Shown here piece after piece: positions 23,408-36,139 of a stretch of DNA of 64,000 nt (positions within the stretch are counted from its first letter, which is position 1; every line of letters starts with the position of its first letter). Origin of the DNA: Carallia brachiata (lineage: Eukaryota; Streptophyta; Magnoliopsida; Malpighiales; Rhizophoraceae); assembly GCA_021464245.1 (NCBI GenBank), contig JADCRB010000064.1, positions 2,797,044 through 2,861,043 of the forward strand. Reading direction: 5' to 3'. The notes under the pieces are model-generated. The model did not search any database. It was not told the origin of the DNA and was given only the letters and a program-made list of their open reading frames with translations. The position numbers were made by a program, and so were the translations under genes.

Positions 23408-25418
23408 ATGCAAATACTAATAGTTCCTAGCCAATCTTCCATATTTTCTCTTCCTCAGTCACCCATAACCAAAGCCCTAATTTACACCTCCACACCCCCC
23501 AAAACCACCTCCCAAAAACCCAGGAGAACCCATTGTCTCCTAGTTTTAGCAATCAAAAAGGATGTCTGGACAAGAGCCTCCACAACAACAACCACCCGCC
23601 AAACAACCCTTCTGTCTTACCCAAGAAAACACAAGCAAGAACCTGTCTTTCTGGACCACAGCGTGGACATGGACGAGCTTCTGTCCTCAATTCGCCAAAC
23701 CCAGAACGAGCAAGATCTTTTTTGCTTGTTATCCCCTTACAAAGACAGGCAGCTCTCGATTCGTTTCATGGTCTCGCTTCTCTCCCGGGAAGCCGACTGG
23801 CGGCGATCTCTGGCTATCCTCGATTGGGTCAATGAAGTCGCTCGCTACACTCCCTCGGTGTTTGCGTACAACGTTGTTTTGAGGAATGTGCTCAGGGCGA
23901 AGCAGTGGGAAGTAGCGCACGGCCTGTTTGTCGAAATGCGTGAAAGAGCTCTCGCCCCCGATAGGTACACTTACTCGACGCTCATCACCCAATTTGGGAA
24001 AGCGGGTATGTTTGATTCGTCTCTGTTTTGGCTCCAGCAGATGGAGCAAGACCGCGTTTCGGGTGATCTTGTTTTGTATAGTAACTTAATTGAGCTTGCT
24101 CGCAAGCTGCGTGATTATTCTAAGGCTATTTCGATATTTATGAGGTTGAAGAGAAGTGGGATTGCGCCGGATTTGGTCGCCTATAATTCGATGATCAATG
24201 TATTTGGGAAAGCCAAGTACTTTAGAGAAGCGAGATTGTTGATAAAAGAGATGAGGGATGTGGGAGTTATGCCTGACACGGTTAGCTATTCTACACTTTT
24301 GAGTGTTTATGTTGAGAATGAGAAGTTTGTTGAGGCATTATCTCTTCGCGGAGATGAATGACGTTAAGTGTTCTCTTGATCTTACGACTTGCAACATTAT
24401 GATTGATGTTTATGGGCAGCTTGATATGGCTAAGGAAGCAGACAGGTTGTTCTGGAGCATGAGGAAGATGGGCATCGAACCAAATGTTGTTAGCTATAAT
24501 ACCCTTTTGAGGGTTTATGGTGAGGCTGAGCTTTTTGGGGAGGCTATCCATTTGTTTAGGTTGATGCAAAGAAAGGATATTGAGCAAAATGTTGTCACAT
24601 ATAATACTATGATTAAGATTTATGGGAAATCACTTGAGCATGAGAAGGCAACAAACCTTGTGCAAGAGATGCAGAAGAGGGGAATTGAACCAAATGCGAT
24701 CACGTATTCCACAATCATTTCTATATGGGGAAAGGCGGGGAAATTGGATAGGGCAGCAAAGTTGTTTCATAAGCTGAGGAGTGCAGGCGTTGAGATCGAC
24801 GAAGTCTTATATCAAACAATGATTGTTGCTTACGAGAGGGCAGGCTTGGTCGGTCATGCTAAGCGTTTGCTTCATGAGCTCAGATTGCCAGACAATATAC
24901 CTAGAGAGACTGCCATTAGAATTCTGGCCAGAGCTGGTCGGGTAGAAGAGGCCACTTGGGTTTTCCGACAGGCTTTTGATGCTGGGGAGGTAAAGGATAT
25001 TTCTGTGTTTGGATGCATGATTGACCTTTTCTCAAGGAACAAAAAGCATGCAAATGTAGTGGAGGTTCTTGAGAAGATGCGAGGAGCTGGTTACTTCCCC
25101 AGCTCTAACGTAATTGCTCTGGTCTTGAATGCATATGGTAAGTTGCGGGAATTTGGGAAGGCAGATGCTGTATATAGGGAAATGCAAGAAGAAGGGTGTG
25201 TTTACCCGGATGAAGTTCACTTCCAGATGTTGTCTCTTTACGGAGCAAAGAAAGATTTCAAAATGGTAGAGTCCCTGTTTGAGAGGCTTGATTGTGATCC
25301 AAACATTAAGAAAAAGGAATTGCATCTTGTCGTTGCCAGCATTTATGAACGAGCAAATAGATTAAATGATGCATCGCGAATCATGAATAGGATAGGTAAA
25401 GAAAGAATAGAGAGATGA
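23408..25418 (+). CDS. P-class pentatricopeptide repeat protein, chloroplast type (At5g39980-like), one frameshift
   Basis: Start chosen at the first ATG (23408, MQILIVPSQSSIFSLPQSP), giving a Ser/Thr/Pro-rich transit-like N-terminus. There are no introns. About 13 PPR motifs of 35 residues follow, for example VFAYNVVLRNVLRAKQWEVA, DRYTYSTLITQFGKAGMFD, DLVAYNSMINVFGKAKYF, DTVSYSTLLSVYVENEKF, NVVSYNTLLRVYGEAELF and NAITYSTIISIWGKAGKLD. There is no E or DYW extension. Two T's appear to be lost at 24341-24347 (EALSL then FAEMNDVK in the next frame). Without that change the protein is about 670 residues, close to the ~678 I recall for At5g39980, a chloroplast RNA-processing factor needed for plastid development and embryo growth. 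It should bind single-stranded plastid RNA. An essential gene with one small indel suggests sequence error. Confidence 0.88.
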
Positions 25419-28400
25419 TGAACGTGCTGGCATTTACTACTTTGTCCAGGGATCCTTTGCCAGCCATTTTAGATTGCTTCTTGTTGGGCCGATTCTTTGG
25501 TGAATGAACTATTTGGACCTCTGGTACTCGAATCTTTTTCATAAAAATGGTGATGGCACCATGTAAACTATAAGCATGGCTCCACCTTGGAGCAAGTAGG
25601 AGCGCTATACAGTAACAAGTGACATTTTTGAAATTTGTCCTGGTTGTACATGTTGGAGCGGACCCTTGAAATGTACTATAATCTCAGAACATGCAGTATC
25701 ATCAACATTTATTGTTACATCCTCATATACTAATTTCGTGGTGGAGTTAACAGTGCCTTTTTTTTTTTTGGTACTTACGTTTGTTTCATCTGTCAGAAAT
25801 TACCTCAGATTTCTTCGACCGAGTAACTGAATATCCTATGCATTTGAATAATGCAGTATTTATTTTTAAGCACTAATCTTCATTCATGGAGAACGTGTTC
25901 ATTTTTCAAGTAGTAACAAAATGTGAATTTAAAAAGATTGGAACTTCTATTTATTGAACAATTAGAAAAGTGGTAGTAGTAATATGACTTGTGGGAAACA
26001 TTAGCCGCTTAAGTTGCTTTTCTTAGAGTATTTTGCTAATGAAAGAAGTCGGAGTGAAGGCAAAGCAATTCCCATGTAAAAATGATTACATATTCTGATA
26101 TGCCTTTCTTTCGATTTGGCTTTCCAATGTGCATTGCTTTAATTGGATTTTTTGTGGACTTAGAAGACGTACTTAATGGTGCATCATGTTTGCTGCAAAG
26201 GTTTCAAATCTATTTAATTTTTTTTCTATCTTTCCATTGTCTAAGTGATGTAAATTGAAGAGTACCTATGGGCGACTATGCATTGCAAAGCGCACACATT
26301 TTAGTTGCAAAAAATGCATGACTTTGGCTATTGATGTTGCTATGGCCAGTAGCCAAGAAAATGGGGAGCATGGGCAACATCACAATCACTTATACAAGCA
26401 TTTTTGTCCCAATTAATTAAAAAAAATAAAAAATAAAGTATTTCTACTATAAAATTTCAGTGAGTAGAATACGGTATGTGGTAGCTGCTTCTGCTTCAAC
26501 GACCAATCGACCTGAGAATATTTTTATTGGTCAGTAAAGCAAATTTGCAAGTAAATTTCCATAGTCAAATATCAAGTGTACCAAAAATAGTCAATAGTAA
26601 GAATTAGGCTATCAAAAAAATTGGTAGGTCGGGTTGGTTACTAGTTGAGAGCATATATCTAAGTAATTAAATTTGTTACGGGACCGGCTGATCACTTGTT
26701 TTAAACAACATAGGTTTATAGTGATTTCACATGTTTCCTCTTTTTTTTTAGGACTAATTAGGTGGGGTTCAAATTACCTCTTTCTCTTTGTATAAGAAAT
26801 TATATAGTTTATATAAAGTGATGGTAGATGTATGCTTTCTACTAAAAAATTTAAAATTCAAATTTAATATTCTCTTTCACTGGTCCTTTCATAAATAATA
26901 GATTGTTGTCTCTATTACAGATAAAAAAAAAATCTCATCTCATACTTAAACATTTCCCTATTCATATGGAAAAAAAAAGTCATAATTTTATCCTAATGAC
27001 CCTTAGTTTAGAGGATAGTTTATTGGTTTCTTAGGGTAATCCTCCCTAAATGTCGACTTTCATAAGTATTCAAATAAATTAAAGTAACTTGGTATTAATA
27101 TAAAGTATGTGAGTTTACAACATAGTTAATCAAGTCAAACATTCTCAAGCAATCCATCAAAGTAGGAACCATGGATGTTTAATAGTGGGATTTTACAAAT
27201 GAACACCACCAACATGCGTATCTTGCCGCGAAATTTAATAATAATCACTGGACACTTTGCGCAAAATGAAAATGATCAGCTGCGTGCAAATGAAGTTTTA
27301 AATGCTTTGTGTCAGCTAAGCAAAACCGTGACACCTCTCCTTTAGCGTGATTATCCCTAATTATTCATAAAAACGTTCTTCTAATTATTTACTGATCATC
27401 TTTTTTTTTTTCAGCTATTAATTTTTTATTAATATATTATTTAAAAAGAAATTTAATCGAAATCCAGGGTGTCTTATGTAGTACACAAGTTGGCAACCAA
27501 ATGCCATATTATTGTTCATCTCCACAAAGAGATTTTCTTTTCGTGTACAATTATATTTTTATAGAACTTGTTTGCAATTTGGCAGATTTTCCATTGGATT
27601 AATTGAGAAAGATTTTCCATATTGAGGAGGAAAGAGAATCCCGGAGTTAGCAGGTAGTTAAGAAAATTCAACATCAAAATTTAGTGATCATTAGTATTTT
27701 TAATATAATTAATTAAGATATTTTATTTAAATTTTATATTTTTATATATAAATTTTAATAATTTTATTTTTATTTCTCCTCACATCGATTTCTCTAGTAA
27801 AACAAATTTACTATTCAGTAAGGGGAGACTTTTCTTAATGATTACGTGTTTGTTTGGCCCGTTATTTTTTTTTTTTGACCAAGAGTTTGGCCCGTTATCA
27901 TTCTATGATTGTATAATGAATATTATTTTAAACATTTTTTTGACAGTATTTCTGTCATTTATTGTATTACATCATTTTTTTTTGACCAAAAGTATTGTAT
28001 TACATCATTGAGAAGGCGTTTAGAGCTAATCTTATAAATGAATTTGTAAAATTTCATAAAGTGATAATTTAAGAATAATTTAATATATTTTTTATATTTT
28101 TAATTTAAATTTGAATTTTACGCTCATACTTTTCAAGTTTGACCATTGAATTTGGTCAGTTTGCCTTTACCTCATATACTTTTAGTTTAAGAGTTATTAC
28201 TACTATTTGATCAATTTAAAGAAATTTATTTAGATTTAATAATATTTTAATAAAGATTCTCTTCTTAATAATTAAGTTAAATATGATAATATAAATAAAT
28301 ATTATTTTAATTTTAATTTATAAATTTAATGATCAAAATATTCGTAATAAATTTTTTAAAAAATAAATCCGTAAATATTTGCATTTGTGAACGTAATTAT

Positions 28401-29060
28401 TAGGAAAGATTGATTTTGACTTAGCCGAAATTGTGGACTTCCTTTTGGCTATAGTCTCTGGACACGACCGCATTCATTAATCTTATTTTTGGCAAAATAA
28501 AGAGTGGATTGAAATTAAATGCATAATAACTAAGCTTTTCATTGAAAGAAATTCCTATTCAGTCCTACTTTTTTGTTTCGTCAACCCCTATTTATTTTAA
28601 AAAGACTATCCTATTCCAACTTTATTTCAGGCAAAGTTTATTTATCTATTTGATGAGTTCGTAATTAAAAAAAGGCAATTAAACTGAAAGAACGGAATTA
28701 TAGTTGAAATATAGTATATTTTTATTTTTAAAAATATTGTATTTATTAAAAATTGTATTATCTTTTTTCGTTATATGAAACTTACTATCGAGCAGTTGTA
28801 TTCAGAACTAAATTTTTAACTTAATTAAACTTATATAACAAGTAAGAAAGTTATTTTTGATTATGTAATTATGTAATAAACTAAACAAAAAATTTATACT
28901 AATTATATGAAGTTAATTAATTAATTTAAATCATTTTCTCTAGATCAGAGCAACGTTCAATTAAAAAATTAAATTCAAAAACCAATTCGAATTAACTCTC
29001 ATAAAAATACCACTTTCCTTTTTTGGGTTCATTTAACACTTCCAAATTTACAAAGGGTGC
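25419..29060. other. Intergenic, AT-rich; no supported gene
   Basis: 3.6 kb without a credible coding frame. The first ~250 bases are probably the 3' UTR of the PPR gene. Direct short repeats such as TTTGACCAA(G/A)AG(T) at 27876 and 27980 sit next to T-runs. Nothing else is recognisable. Confidence 0.5.
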
Positions 29061-29265
29061 AGTTTGGGATCCATACGTTAGTAGTCATACTTGGTGTATA
29101 TATTGTGACAACTTTATTCATTTCTGCAACAAACTTGATAAAATATGATACAAGAAATTAACACGTTATTTTTTGTTGCAAAAATTATAAGTCTTGTCGC
29201 AGAAATAAATAAGCTCGTCACAATATGGATATCAAGTATGACTACCAACGTATGGATCCCAAACT
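29061..29265. mobile_element. 205-bp MITE with ~70-bp nearly perfect inverted repeats
   Basis: The left end AGTTTGGGATCCATACGTTA and the right end TAACGTATGGATCCCAAACT-type inverse (here ACCAACGTATGGATCCCAAACT) pair over about 70 bases. The pairing includes GTCATACTTG with CAAGTATGAC and TTGTGACAA with CTCGTCACAA. There is only a short central loop, so the RNA would form a strong hairpin. It is non-coding and lies about 400 bases upstream of the GT14 gene. Confidence 0.85.
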
Positions 29266-29662
29266 TTTTCCATTTAAAAAATCATAAAAATAAAGAAAAC
29301 AAATAAAACTTCAACAAGACGAGACAACACCAGGAAACTACCCACATTAACAACACACGGATACCTCGGCCCCATGCCCATGTCACTGTCACCAGCTACA
29401 GTTAAATTCCCATGCTTTGCTGCATTTTTTCGTTCTTTTTTTTTTTTTCAATCACTGCCCATTTACAGGTCCTCCACACCCACCAAAATTGCCCCATCTG
29501 TCACGGCGATTGATTCGGCTCACACCGGCGCAGGAAAAGTTTTCACCTTTTCACTCACCCACCTCACCTACAGATAAAATCCGCTCTCCACACCCGCATT
29601 TCTAGCAATTTCGTGCCATTTCCTCATCTGGGTAGTTTTTTTTTTTTTTTTTTTGGGTTCAC

Positions 29663-32434
29663 ATGAAGAGGTTAAAGAGTTATTACATGCACTTGCGCCA
29701 CCACCAGCAATGGAGCGCCGGAGGTGGATCTTTCCGCTGGCAATTGGGTCGGCTGTGTCTGTTTTTCTGCTCTTTCTGACAACTCTCACTTCCTACTCCG
29801 ATGGTGTGTCGTTTCTGACTTTTTCTGGGTCTTTTTCTGCTTTGGGTTCTAAATTTGTTGAATCCAAGCTTCGTGTAATACCTGTCTCTAGTCTCCCTCC
29901 TCCTCCGCGATTCGCGTACCTCATTTCTGGGTCTGCCGGCGACGGGAACATGCTGAAGCGGACGCTGCTGGCGCTTTACCATCCAGGCAACCAGTATGTG
30001 GTGCATTTGGACCGGGAGTCCTCGTCGGAAGAGAGGCTGGATCTCAGTGAGTTCGTGAGGAGCCATCCGGTTTTCGCCAGGTTTGGAAATGTGAAGATGA
30101 TCACAAAAGCCAATCTTGTCACTTACAGGGGACCCACTATGGTTGCTAATACGCTGCACGCGGCGGCGATTCTGTTGAGAGAGGGTGGCGATTGGGATTG
30201 GTTCATTAATCTCAGTGCTGCTGATTACCCACTTGTTACACAGGATGGTAAGTGGAACTACTGTCCCCTTGCTCGTTTTGTCTTTTTTATTTAAATTTTT
30301 GTTTGCTTAAGCTCTTATACAGTCCATTTCTTAATGGGATTTCTTTGTTGTTTTGGATTAGATCTGTTGCACACGTTTTCCTACTTGCCGCGGGATCTTA
30401 ACTTTATTGATCATACGAGCAATATCGGTTGGAAAGAGTAAGTGGGAACTTGTGATTGCTGATACTTTCTTGTTTTGTTGGCTTGTTAAGTTGTGGGATC
30501 AATTGGGTTTATGTGATATTTTCAGGTTTCAAAGGGCAAAGCCGATAATCGTAGATCCTGGTTTGTATTTGACGAAGAAAGCTGATGTCTTTTGGGTCAC
30601 GCAGAGGAGAAGTGTGCCAACAGCATTCAAACTCTTTACAGGTGCTAATTCGGATTACGATTGCAGGATTTGTTGCTTTTGTTTTTTAGATAGCAATTTT
30701 TTTTTTTAATTTTTTTTTTCTTCCTTGGTGGTAGTAGTTTTGCTTGATGTCTTGGTGCCTAATCAAAAGGTTTGATGGTTTCTAGTGACAACGCATGTTT
30801 GATTGTCCATTCTTTTTTGGCAATGGTGAATTGAATGAGCTCAATTTTGCATATTTAATGATTTTTTTTTTTTCCTCAAAAGGGCAGAAGAAACTTGTGT
30901 TTCTCTTGTTCTAGAATTAAAAAAGTGGCAAGATTTATGTAGCCAATGCAGTAATGTTGAGGTTCCCTGATATCAGCAAATGTCAAAAGGGTGCTAACTA
31001 GGGTCCAGGACCTTCCTTTTATTCTGCTGCTTTAGGTTTCAATTTTGGAAATCTATTTGGTTTCACTAGCTAACATAACAACATGTCTCTTCTTCATGGT
31101 GTTTCTTGCTTCCTCTGTCTGTCTGCATTGAGATGCAGATGCATCTTTCATAAAACTGGCTGATGATGTTATGCGCAATTCATCACATAGGAATCAAGTT
31201 TAGGGGAATGGCTAACCCTGGTTTTTTAATTAACCCTGCCATACATGTTTGAGCAAGTCTTTCAGGTTAAAAGAACATGAAAGCAGGATCCAAGGAGCAT
31301 TTAGTTTCTTAAATGTTGGTCTAACAAAGCGAGGTAACTTCAGTTTGCCCAAGTTTAAGGGTTAATGTTGTCTTTATACAACCAAAGTAAGTTTTTCAGA
31401 TGTTCTGATTTGCATCATGGCAACTTCTTGTAGTTTGTATGATGACATAGTCAGAGTTGCAACATGGCCACTTGTCATAGGAAGAATCTCTTGTTAAATT
31501 GTTAATCTCTTTGGCCAAAAATGTGGGTTATAACTGCATTTTGAATTTGAAATGGCGTAACCCTGCAGAAGACTGTTGGTTAGAAAGGATATGTGGAAAT
31601 GAAGTTTTGGGCTATGAAGACATGACCTGTTCTCAGTGCTTTTTGCTGAGAAATAACTGCTTCTCCCAAACTTTTTCTTAGAAAGAGAAATCACGATTGA
31701 GATTTTACAGCTGACAATCTATTGTTTAACGAGGACAACCGAAATCAACGGTCTTTTTTTTTTTTTTTAATTGGCTCATCTTTTGTTACAATTTCAGAAA
31801 TGTCATTGAGAGTGAGTTTGTTTTGGAAATAGTTCAAATTTGCCAATTTTTTGATAGAACTATATTTGCTGCTCCTAATTTTTAAGGTTGTTATTTTAAT
31901 TTTCTGCTTTCATTTGTAGGTTCTGCCTGGATGGTTCTTTCTCGTCCATTTATAGATTACACCATATGGGGATGGGACAACTTACCTCGCATAGTACTCA
32001 TGTACTATGCAAATTTTATCTCTTCCCCAGAAGGTTACTTCCACACTGTCATTTGCAATGCCCAGGAGTTTTGGAACACCACTGTAAATAGTGACCTCCA
32101 TTTCATATCGTGGGACAACCCTCCTAAGCAGCATCCACACTTCCTCAAGCTAGTTGACATGCAAAGGATGATTGACAGTAATGCTCCTTTTGCTAGGAAG
32201 TTCCCCCGGGATGATCCAGTGCTCGACAAAATTGATTCTGAGCTCTTGTCTCGGGGTCCAGGCATGTTTACTCCAGGTGGTTGGTGCATAGGCAGCAGAG
32301 AAAATGGCACTGATCCATGCTCTGTCATTGGTAATACCACAGTCCTCAGACCTGGTCCTGGAGCTAAAAGGTTGGAGACGTTGATCAGCTCTCTGTTATC
32401 CACTGAAAATTTCCGACCAAGGCAGTGCAAGTAA
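29663..32434 (+). CDS. GT14-family beta-glucuronosyltransferase (GlcAT14A-like, Golgi type II membrane protein)
   Basis: Exons are about 29663-30247, 30362-30437, 30526-30641 and 31920-32434, with canonical borders and matching phases. The protein has a short cytosolic part, a membrane anchor (WIFPLAIGSAVSVFLLFL) and then the Core-2/I-branching domain: RFAYLISGSAGDGNMLKRTL, YVVHLDRESSSEERLDLS, GDWDWFINLSAADYPLVTQD, DLNFIDHTSNIGWKE, KPIIVDPGLYLTKKADVFWV, SAWMVLSRPFIDYTIWGWDN and GPGMFTPGGWCIGSRENG. It ends FRPRQCK. Family members add glucuronic acid to galactans of arabinogalactan proteins. From memory, relatives start MKKLKSYYM. That start is present at 29663 (MKRLKSYYMHLRHHQQ) but one A short of the frame of MERRRW at 29710. 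Either 29710 is the start or an A is missing at 29709-29710. Confidence 0.92.
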
Positions 32435-35400
32435 CATGACAAGAAGCAGATAGGTGATATGTAATCCCAGCAATTTAGTTTATAACAGATGAAGAGAGAT
32501 CACAGGAAATATGTAGTGCTTCCAGTAGAAGAGATGAGGGCTAAAGATACTCCAGGCCACACCGGTTTAGGGAGTGACATAGAAGAAGGTTAATGTCATC
32601 GAAAAGAATCAATTACAGAGCTCGGTTTACTTTGCCACCGTTACTCGGAAGACTGAACCTGTGATGACTATGCAGTCTGGACAATTTGCAATTTTTTACT
32701 GTACTCATGATCAATCTGATTCCCCTATCCTCCTCCAGTCCTAAATTCTTTGTAACGGACCAATGGTGAGGTGGAAGAAAATCGGGACCAAAAAAAGTTA
32801 TATAGACATTGTATCATATTTTCTTTTTTTTATTTTTTAATTCACAACTTCAATACGAATTAAGATTGATGAATATCATGAATCAAGAAAGAAAATGGCT
32901 GAATTCATATTGATGCCTCAAGTCCAGGTCAGTCCTGTGACTGAATGTGCACTTGCTCGTTGAAATTTCTGCAGCGAAAATGACCATTTCGTGGCGACAA
33001 CCTCTTGCCCTTTTCTTATTTTGTGTTGTTATTGTTGAATCCGATTTGGGAATTCCTGCCATCTCGATTTCCAGCAAGTCCACGACTTTCTTATTAAATC
33101 CACTTGATCATAGGCGGGAGTTGCCAGAAGTGCAGTTTTTTCGCTAACTTAGGCCTTGGTGATTGGCTTCGATCTCCGTCATTAATTCTGGATGGTGGGT
33201 CCATTGACTTCTCCATCCATTTGTCTCTTTCTTTTTCGCCCAATGAAGACAAGTTGAGTCGCGAGTTCAACGTGGGTAACTCTTGCCAACCACTTGTATT
33301 CTGGTTCAAGCTTTTCAATTTCCAACCTAAACTATCAAAGGACAGAGAAAGAAGTAAAAACATTTGCGGTCCTTGCGTCTGAGATCGGGGAAAGGCTCAA
33401 CTTGTGGGCTAACGTATGCCATATAATATTGTTAAAGATGGGTTCATGTGGGCCCTCAGCAGCCGCGGCCCCATCGGCTGGCAGGCGTGGAAGTTTATAT
33501 GGGCAATTTCATGGCCCGCTTGAGATGTATGCTATTTCGTAAGAATCTCTGGTTGGGCCATCTAGCACTCATCGGGTCTGTTAACTAAAGTTATTTTGGA
33601 TTGTCAAAGTGTCTAGTCATAGAGCCCAAAACCATTTCAGGACCCAACAAGTCCAAACTCATTCGGACATAAACTCCCAAGGTTTATACAAAAACAAATT
33701 GCCGGATGTTTCCCTCTTGCATATAATAATATGAAGCTATTTTACAAACCCAAAAAAAAAAAAAAATGTTATCTTTGCGACTTCGGCCCTTAAACCTTGC
33801 TTTCATGTCCTCCAATCCAAGGCGTCCAAACAATTTGTGATGCACATAAAAAAATATTGATCACAAACTACCTATCTAAAATAATTTATTTGCTCGCAGC
33901 ATGTTAGGAAAATGTTAAGATTTGATTCTTAACTCTTTCAAATCTCTATCTCTTATTCAGAGTATAAAATTTAATCTATAAAAAAAATAAAAAACAAAAT
34001 TGATCAAGTGGGTTCGAGTTTCCTTACTACACCCACCATGCTCCATTGCTCCTCGTAAGCCATTCCTTCTCCTCGTCAACCGTGTGGTGCACAAAATCAC
34101 AGTCCAACTCTTTATCCCCAATAGCACTTCCGTCACCCCGTAAGACATCCCCATCTTCAATATTACTCTCCATTTCCGAATCTACCATCAAAGCTTCATT
34201 GTAAGGTCTACCCATTTCTTCTCCTCCTCCAATAAACCTTGAATAACGCCTTCGTTTCAAGCCCCCGGAACTGTTGTAGCATCCTTACTCCTTCCCGGGC
34301 CTTCATTTCACACCTCACAAATATTTTTAGCCGAATAGTGAAGACGAGCCTTCATTTCATTACAATTCATGGCTATAAACCTATAAGTCTATGTTAGGTA
34401 CGTCGTTAAAAAAAAAAAAAAACTTGGAGGAAATTATGCAAGACTGAACATAGTTTTGTTTTTTTTTTTTAAATATCTCTTTCACCGAATCAATGATAAC
34501 ATGGTAATGATGATGCATGCTAAACGAGACTAAAAAAATAAAATAGAAAACTCTTTAACCAAATTAATGACAACATGGTAATGATGATGCATAATAATCA
34601 AGACGCTGACGTCTATACAGATGATGCCTAACTAGAGGGAGGCGATATACGGGGATAATAGACTCCGTCAGCAATTTATTAATTAACAATGAGCGTACGT
34701 ACGAACAAAATTATAATAATAAGCTTGGAATCTAGCAAAGGCCCTTTCTCTCTTTTTATCTATTTTTAGTCTTTTTCATCGTAAATTAGGCCATGTTTGG
34801 CTATTTTTTAAGAAAAAAGAAAAAAAAATTTAAATTTTTTACTTATTATTTTATTTATTTTTTATTAATTCAAACAATAATTTTTTATTTTTTCTTTCAT
34901 AAATTAATATTTACTTTTTTCTCACAATTTTTTAATTATTATTTTTAATCAATTATAACATTATCATTACTGTACTATTTTATATTCATTTTCTTTTCTA
35001 TTCACTTTTTATTCTTTTTTTCACGGTCTAATTACACCTTAAAATGCATTAACAATACATAGGATAGTGCAACAATCATAGGAGTGGCTTCGGCCAGCTA
35101 AGAGACAACATAGGACTGGCAAAAAATTTACCGTTTAACCAACAAAAAAAAAAAAAATCTAATCTGATAATTCCCACATCTGTATTCGTACACAACCAAT
35201 GATACATTCAAGCATGAATTATAATCAACATCCATGTATGTTTATGACCTATAAATGGAGTCCCATTTGACCCATTCCAATTAAGCAAACTAGTTCATTC
35301 AGCCACTAGTTAGATGGACGTTTGATGAAAATCTAGTCTGAACAAGGCAAGCAATCCCTTTTGGAGAATTATCAATTAAGTTCCGGGATAGAAACTCAGA

Positions 35401-35944
35401 TTGATGTTAGAAGACAAGTAGTGGGCTCAGCTAATAAGGATTTCAGGCTTGTGCGATGGTGTAGGACATCCAGAGGGGTACCTTGGAGGTGTGACAACAC
35501 AATGAGGCTAAAGGGACATTGGGCAGTGACCTAGCGTTAGTATTTCGATACTTAAATCAGTACCATGACTATAGATGATGTATACTTTAAGAATTTAGGA
35601 GTGTAGCTCAATTTAGTATTTATAGCCAAATACATATCAAAGTATTATTGTTTTTTTTTTTTGGGCTTATTCTGGAATGTCCTTAACCAAGAACTATCAT
35701 CATGATCTCGTTTAAGAAAAACAAGAATGATCTAAGAAGAAAAGAACATAAATTTATAACATTAGCACTCCCAGGCACTCTTAGAAATTGTTTGAGCTTG
35801 CCATATGCTTGAAGCGTGAGAAAATGGTACAAATTGTACAGTGGAAGAAGAGAGAGGATTAGGGCTGTGTGCTTCTCATATATGAGATTCTAGGGCTTAC
35901 CTGTTGGGGAAAAATCAAGGGGAGGAAGCCAGAGAATCGAGGGC
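32435..35944. other. Intergenic; GC-richer promoter-like stretch at 33400-33660
   Basis: The first 400 bases are probably GT14 3' UTR. At 33400-33660 several TGGGCC/TGGGCT/GGCCCR motifs cluster, as in site II promoters, but no gene follows in either direction that I can recognise. The frame 34027-34260 (minus) is Glu/Asp-rich and unrecognised. At about 34789-35029 an A/T-rich palindromic segment starts GGCCATGTTTGGC. A GC-richer unassigned stretch lies at 35330-35550. Confidence 0.4.
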
Positions 35945-36085
35945 AAAGAAGTTGCAGGGCATCTTGTCATAGGACGGTGGCACTTGCCGGCCGGTTAGCC
36001 GCCGGCGTACTTCCATGACGATGAGGAAGACAGCAGTCATGGCAGGTGCCACCACTCCTGCGACAAGATTCCCCGAACCTCTCTT
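35945..36085 (-). ncRNA. MIR3627-like precursor, locus 1
   Basis: Read on the minus strand, 36080-36041 and 35990-35952 form a long stem with a ~50-base loop. The 5' arm has the 22-base candidate miRNA at 36066-36045, beginning TTGTCGCAGGAG and continuing TGGTGGCACC. The 3' arm (star, GCCACCGTCCTATGACAAG) is complementary except for a two-base mismatch and a one-base bulge. From memory miR3627 begins TTGTCGCAGGAGAGATGG; here the first 12 bases are identical and about three later bases differ. It starts with U and is 22 nt, the class able to trigger secondary siRNAs. Family targets I recall are Ca2+-ATPases. A 130-codon open frame overlaps this hairpin and is probably spurious. No expression data, so maturity is inferred. 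Confidence 0.78.
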
Positions 36086-36123
36086 TATTTCTTCTTCAAT
36101 TGCCTCTCTAAGCGTAATAAAAA

Positions 36124-36136
36124 TGCTATATATAAG
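36124..36136 (-). promoter_or_regulatory. TATA box for MIR3627-like locus 1
   Basis: GCTATATATAAGC read on either strand gives TATATATA. On the minus strand it lies about 60 bases upstream of the candidate miRNA, a placement matched by the second locus (about 75 bases). Confidence 0.5.
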
Positions 36137-36139
36137 CTG

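Noticed and set aside
32860..32950. Possible plus-strand C/D snoRNA (TTGATGA ... CTGA ... TGATG ... CTGA)
   Set aside because: Box C has the wrong first base, there is no convincing terminal stem, and no known rRNA guide is seen; it lies in probable GT14 3' UTR.
34789..35029. Harbinger-like MITE starting GGCCATGTTTGG
   Set aside because: The flanks are TTA and TAA, not a direct duplication, and the terminal repeats agree only over about seven bases; left as an A/T-rich palindromic stretch.
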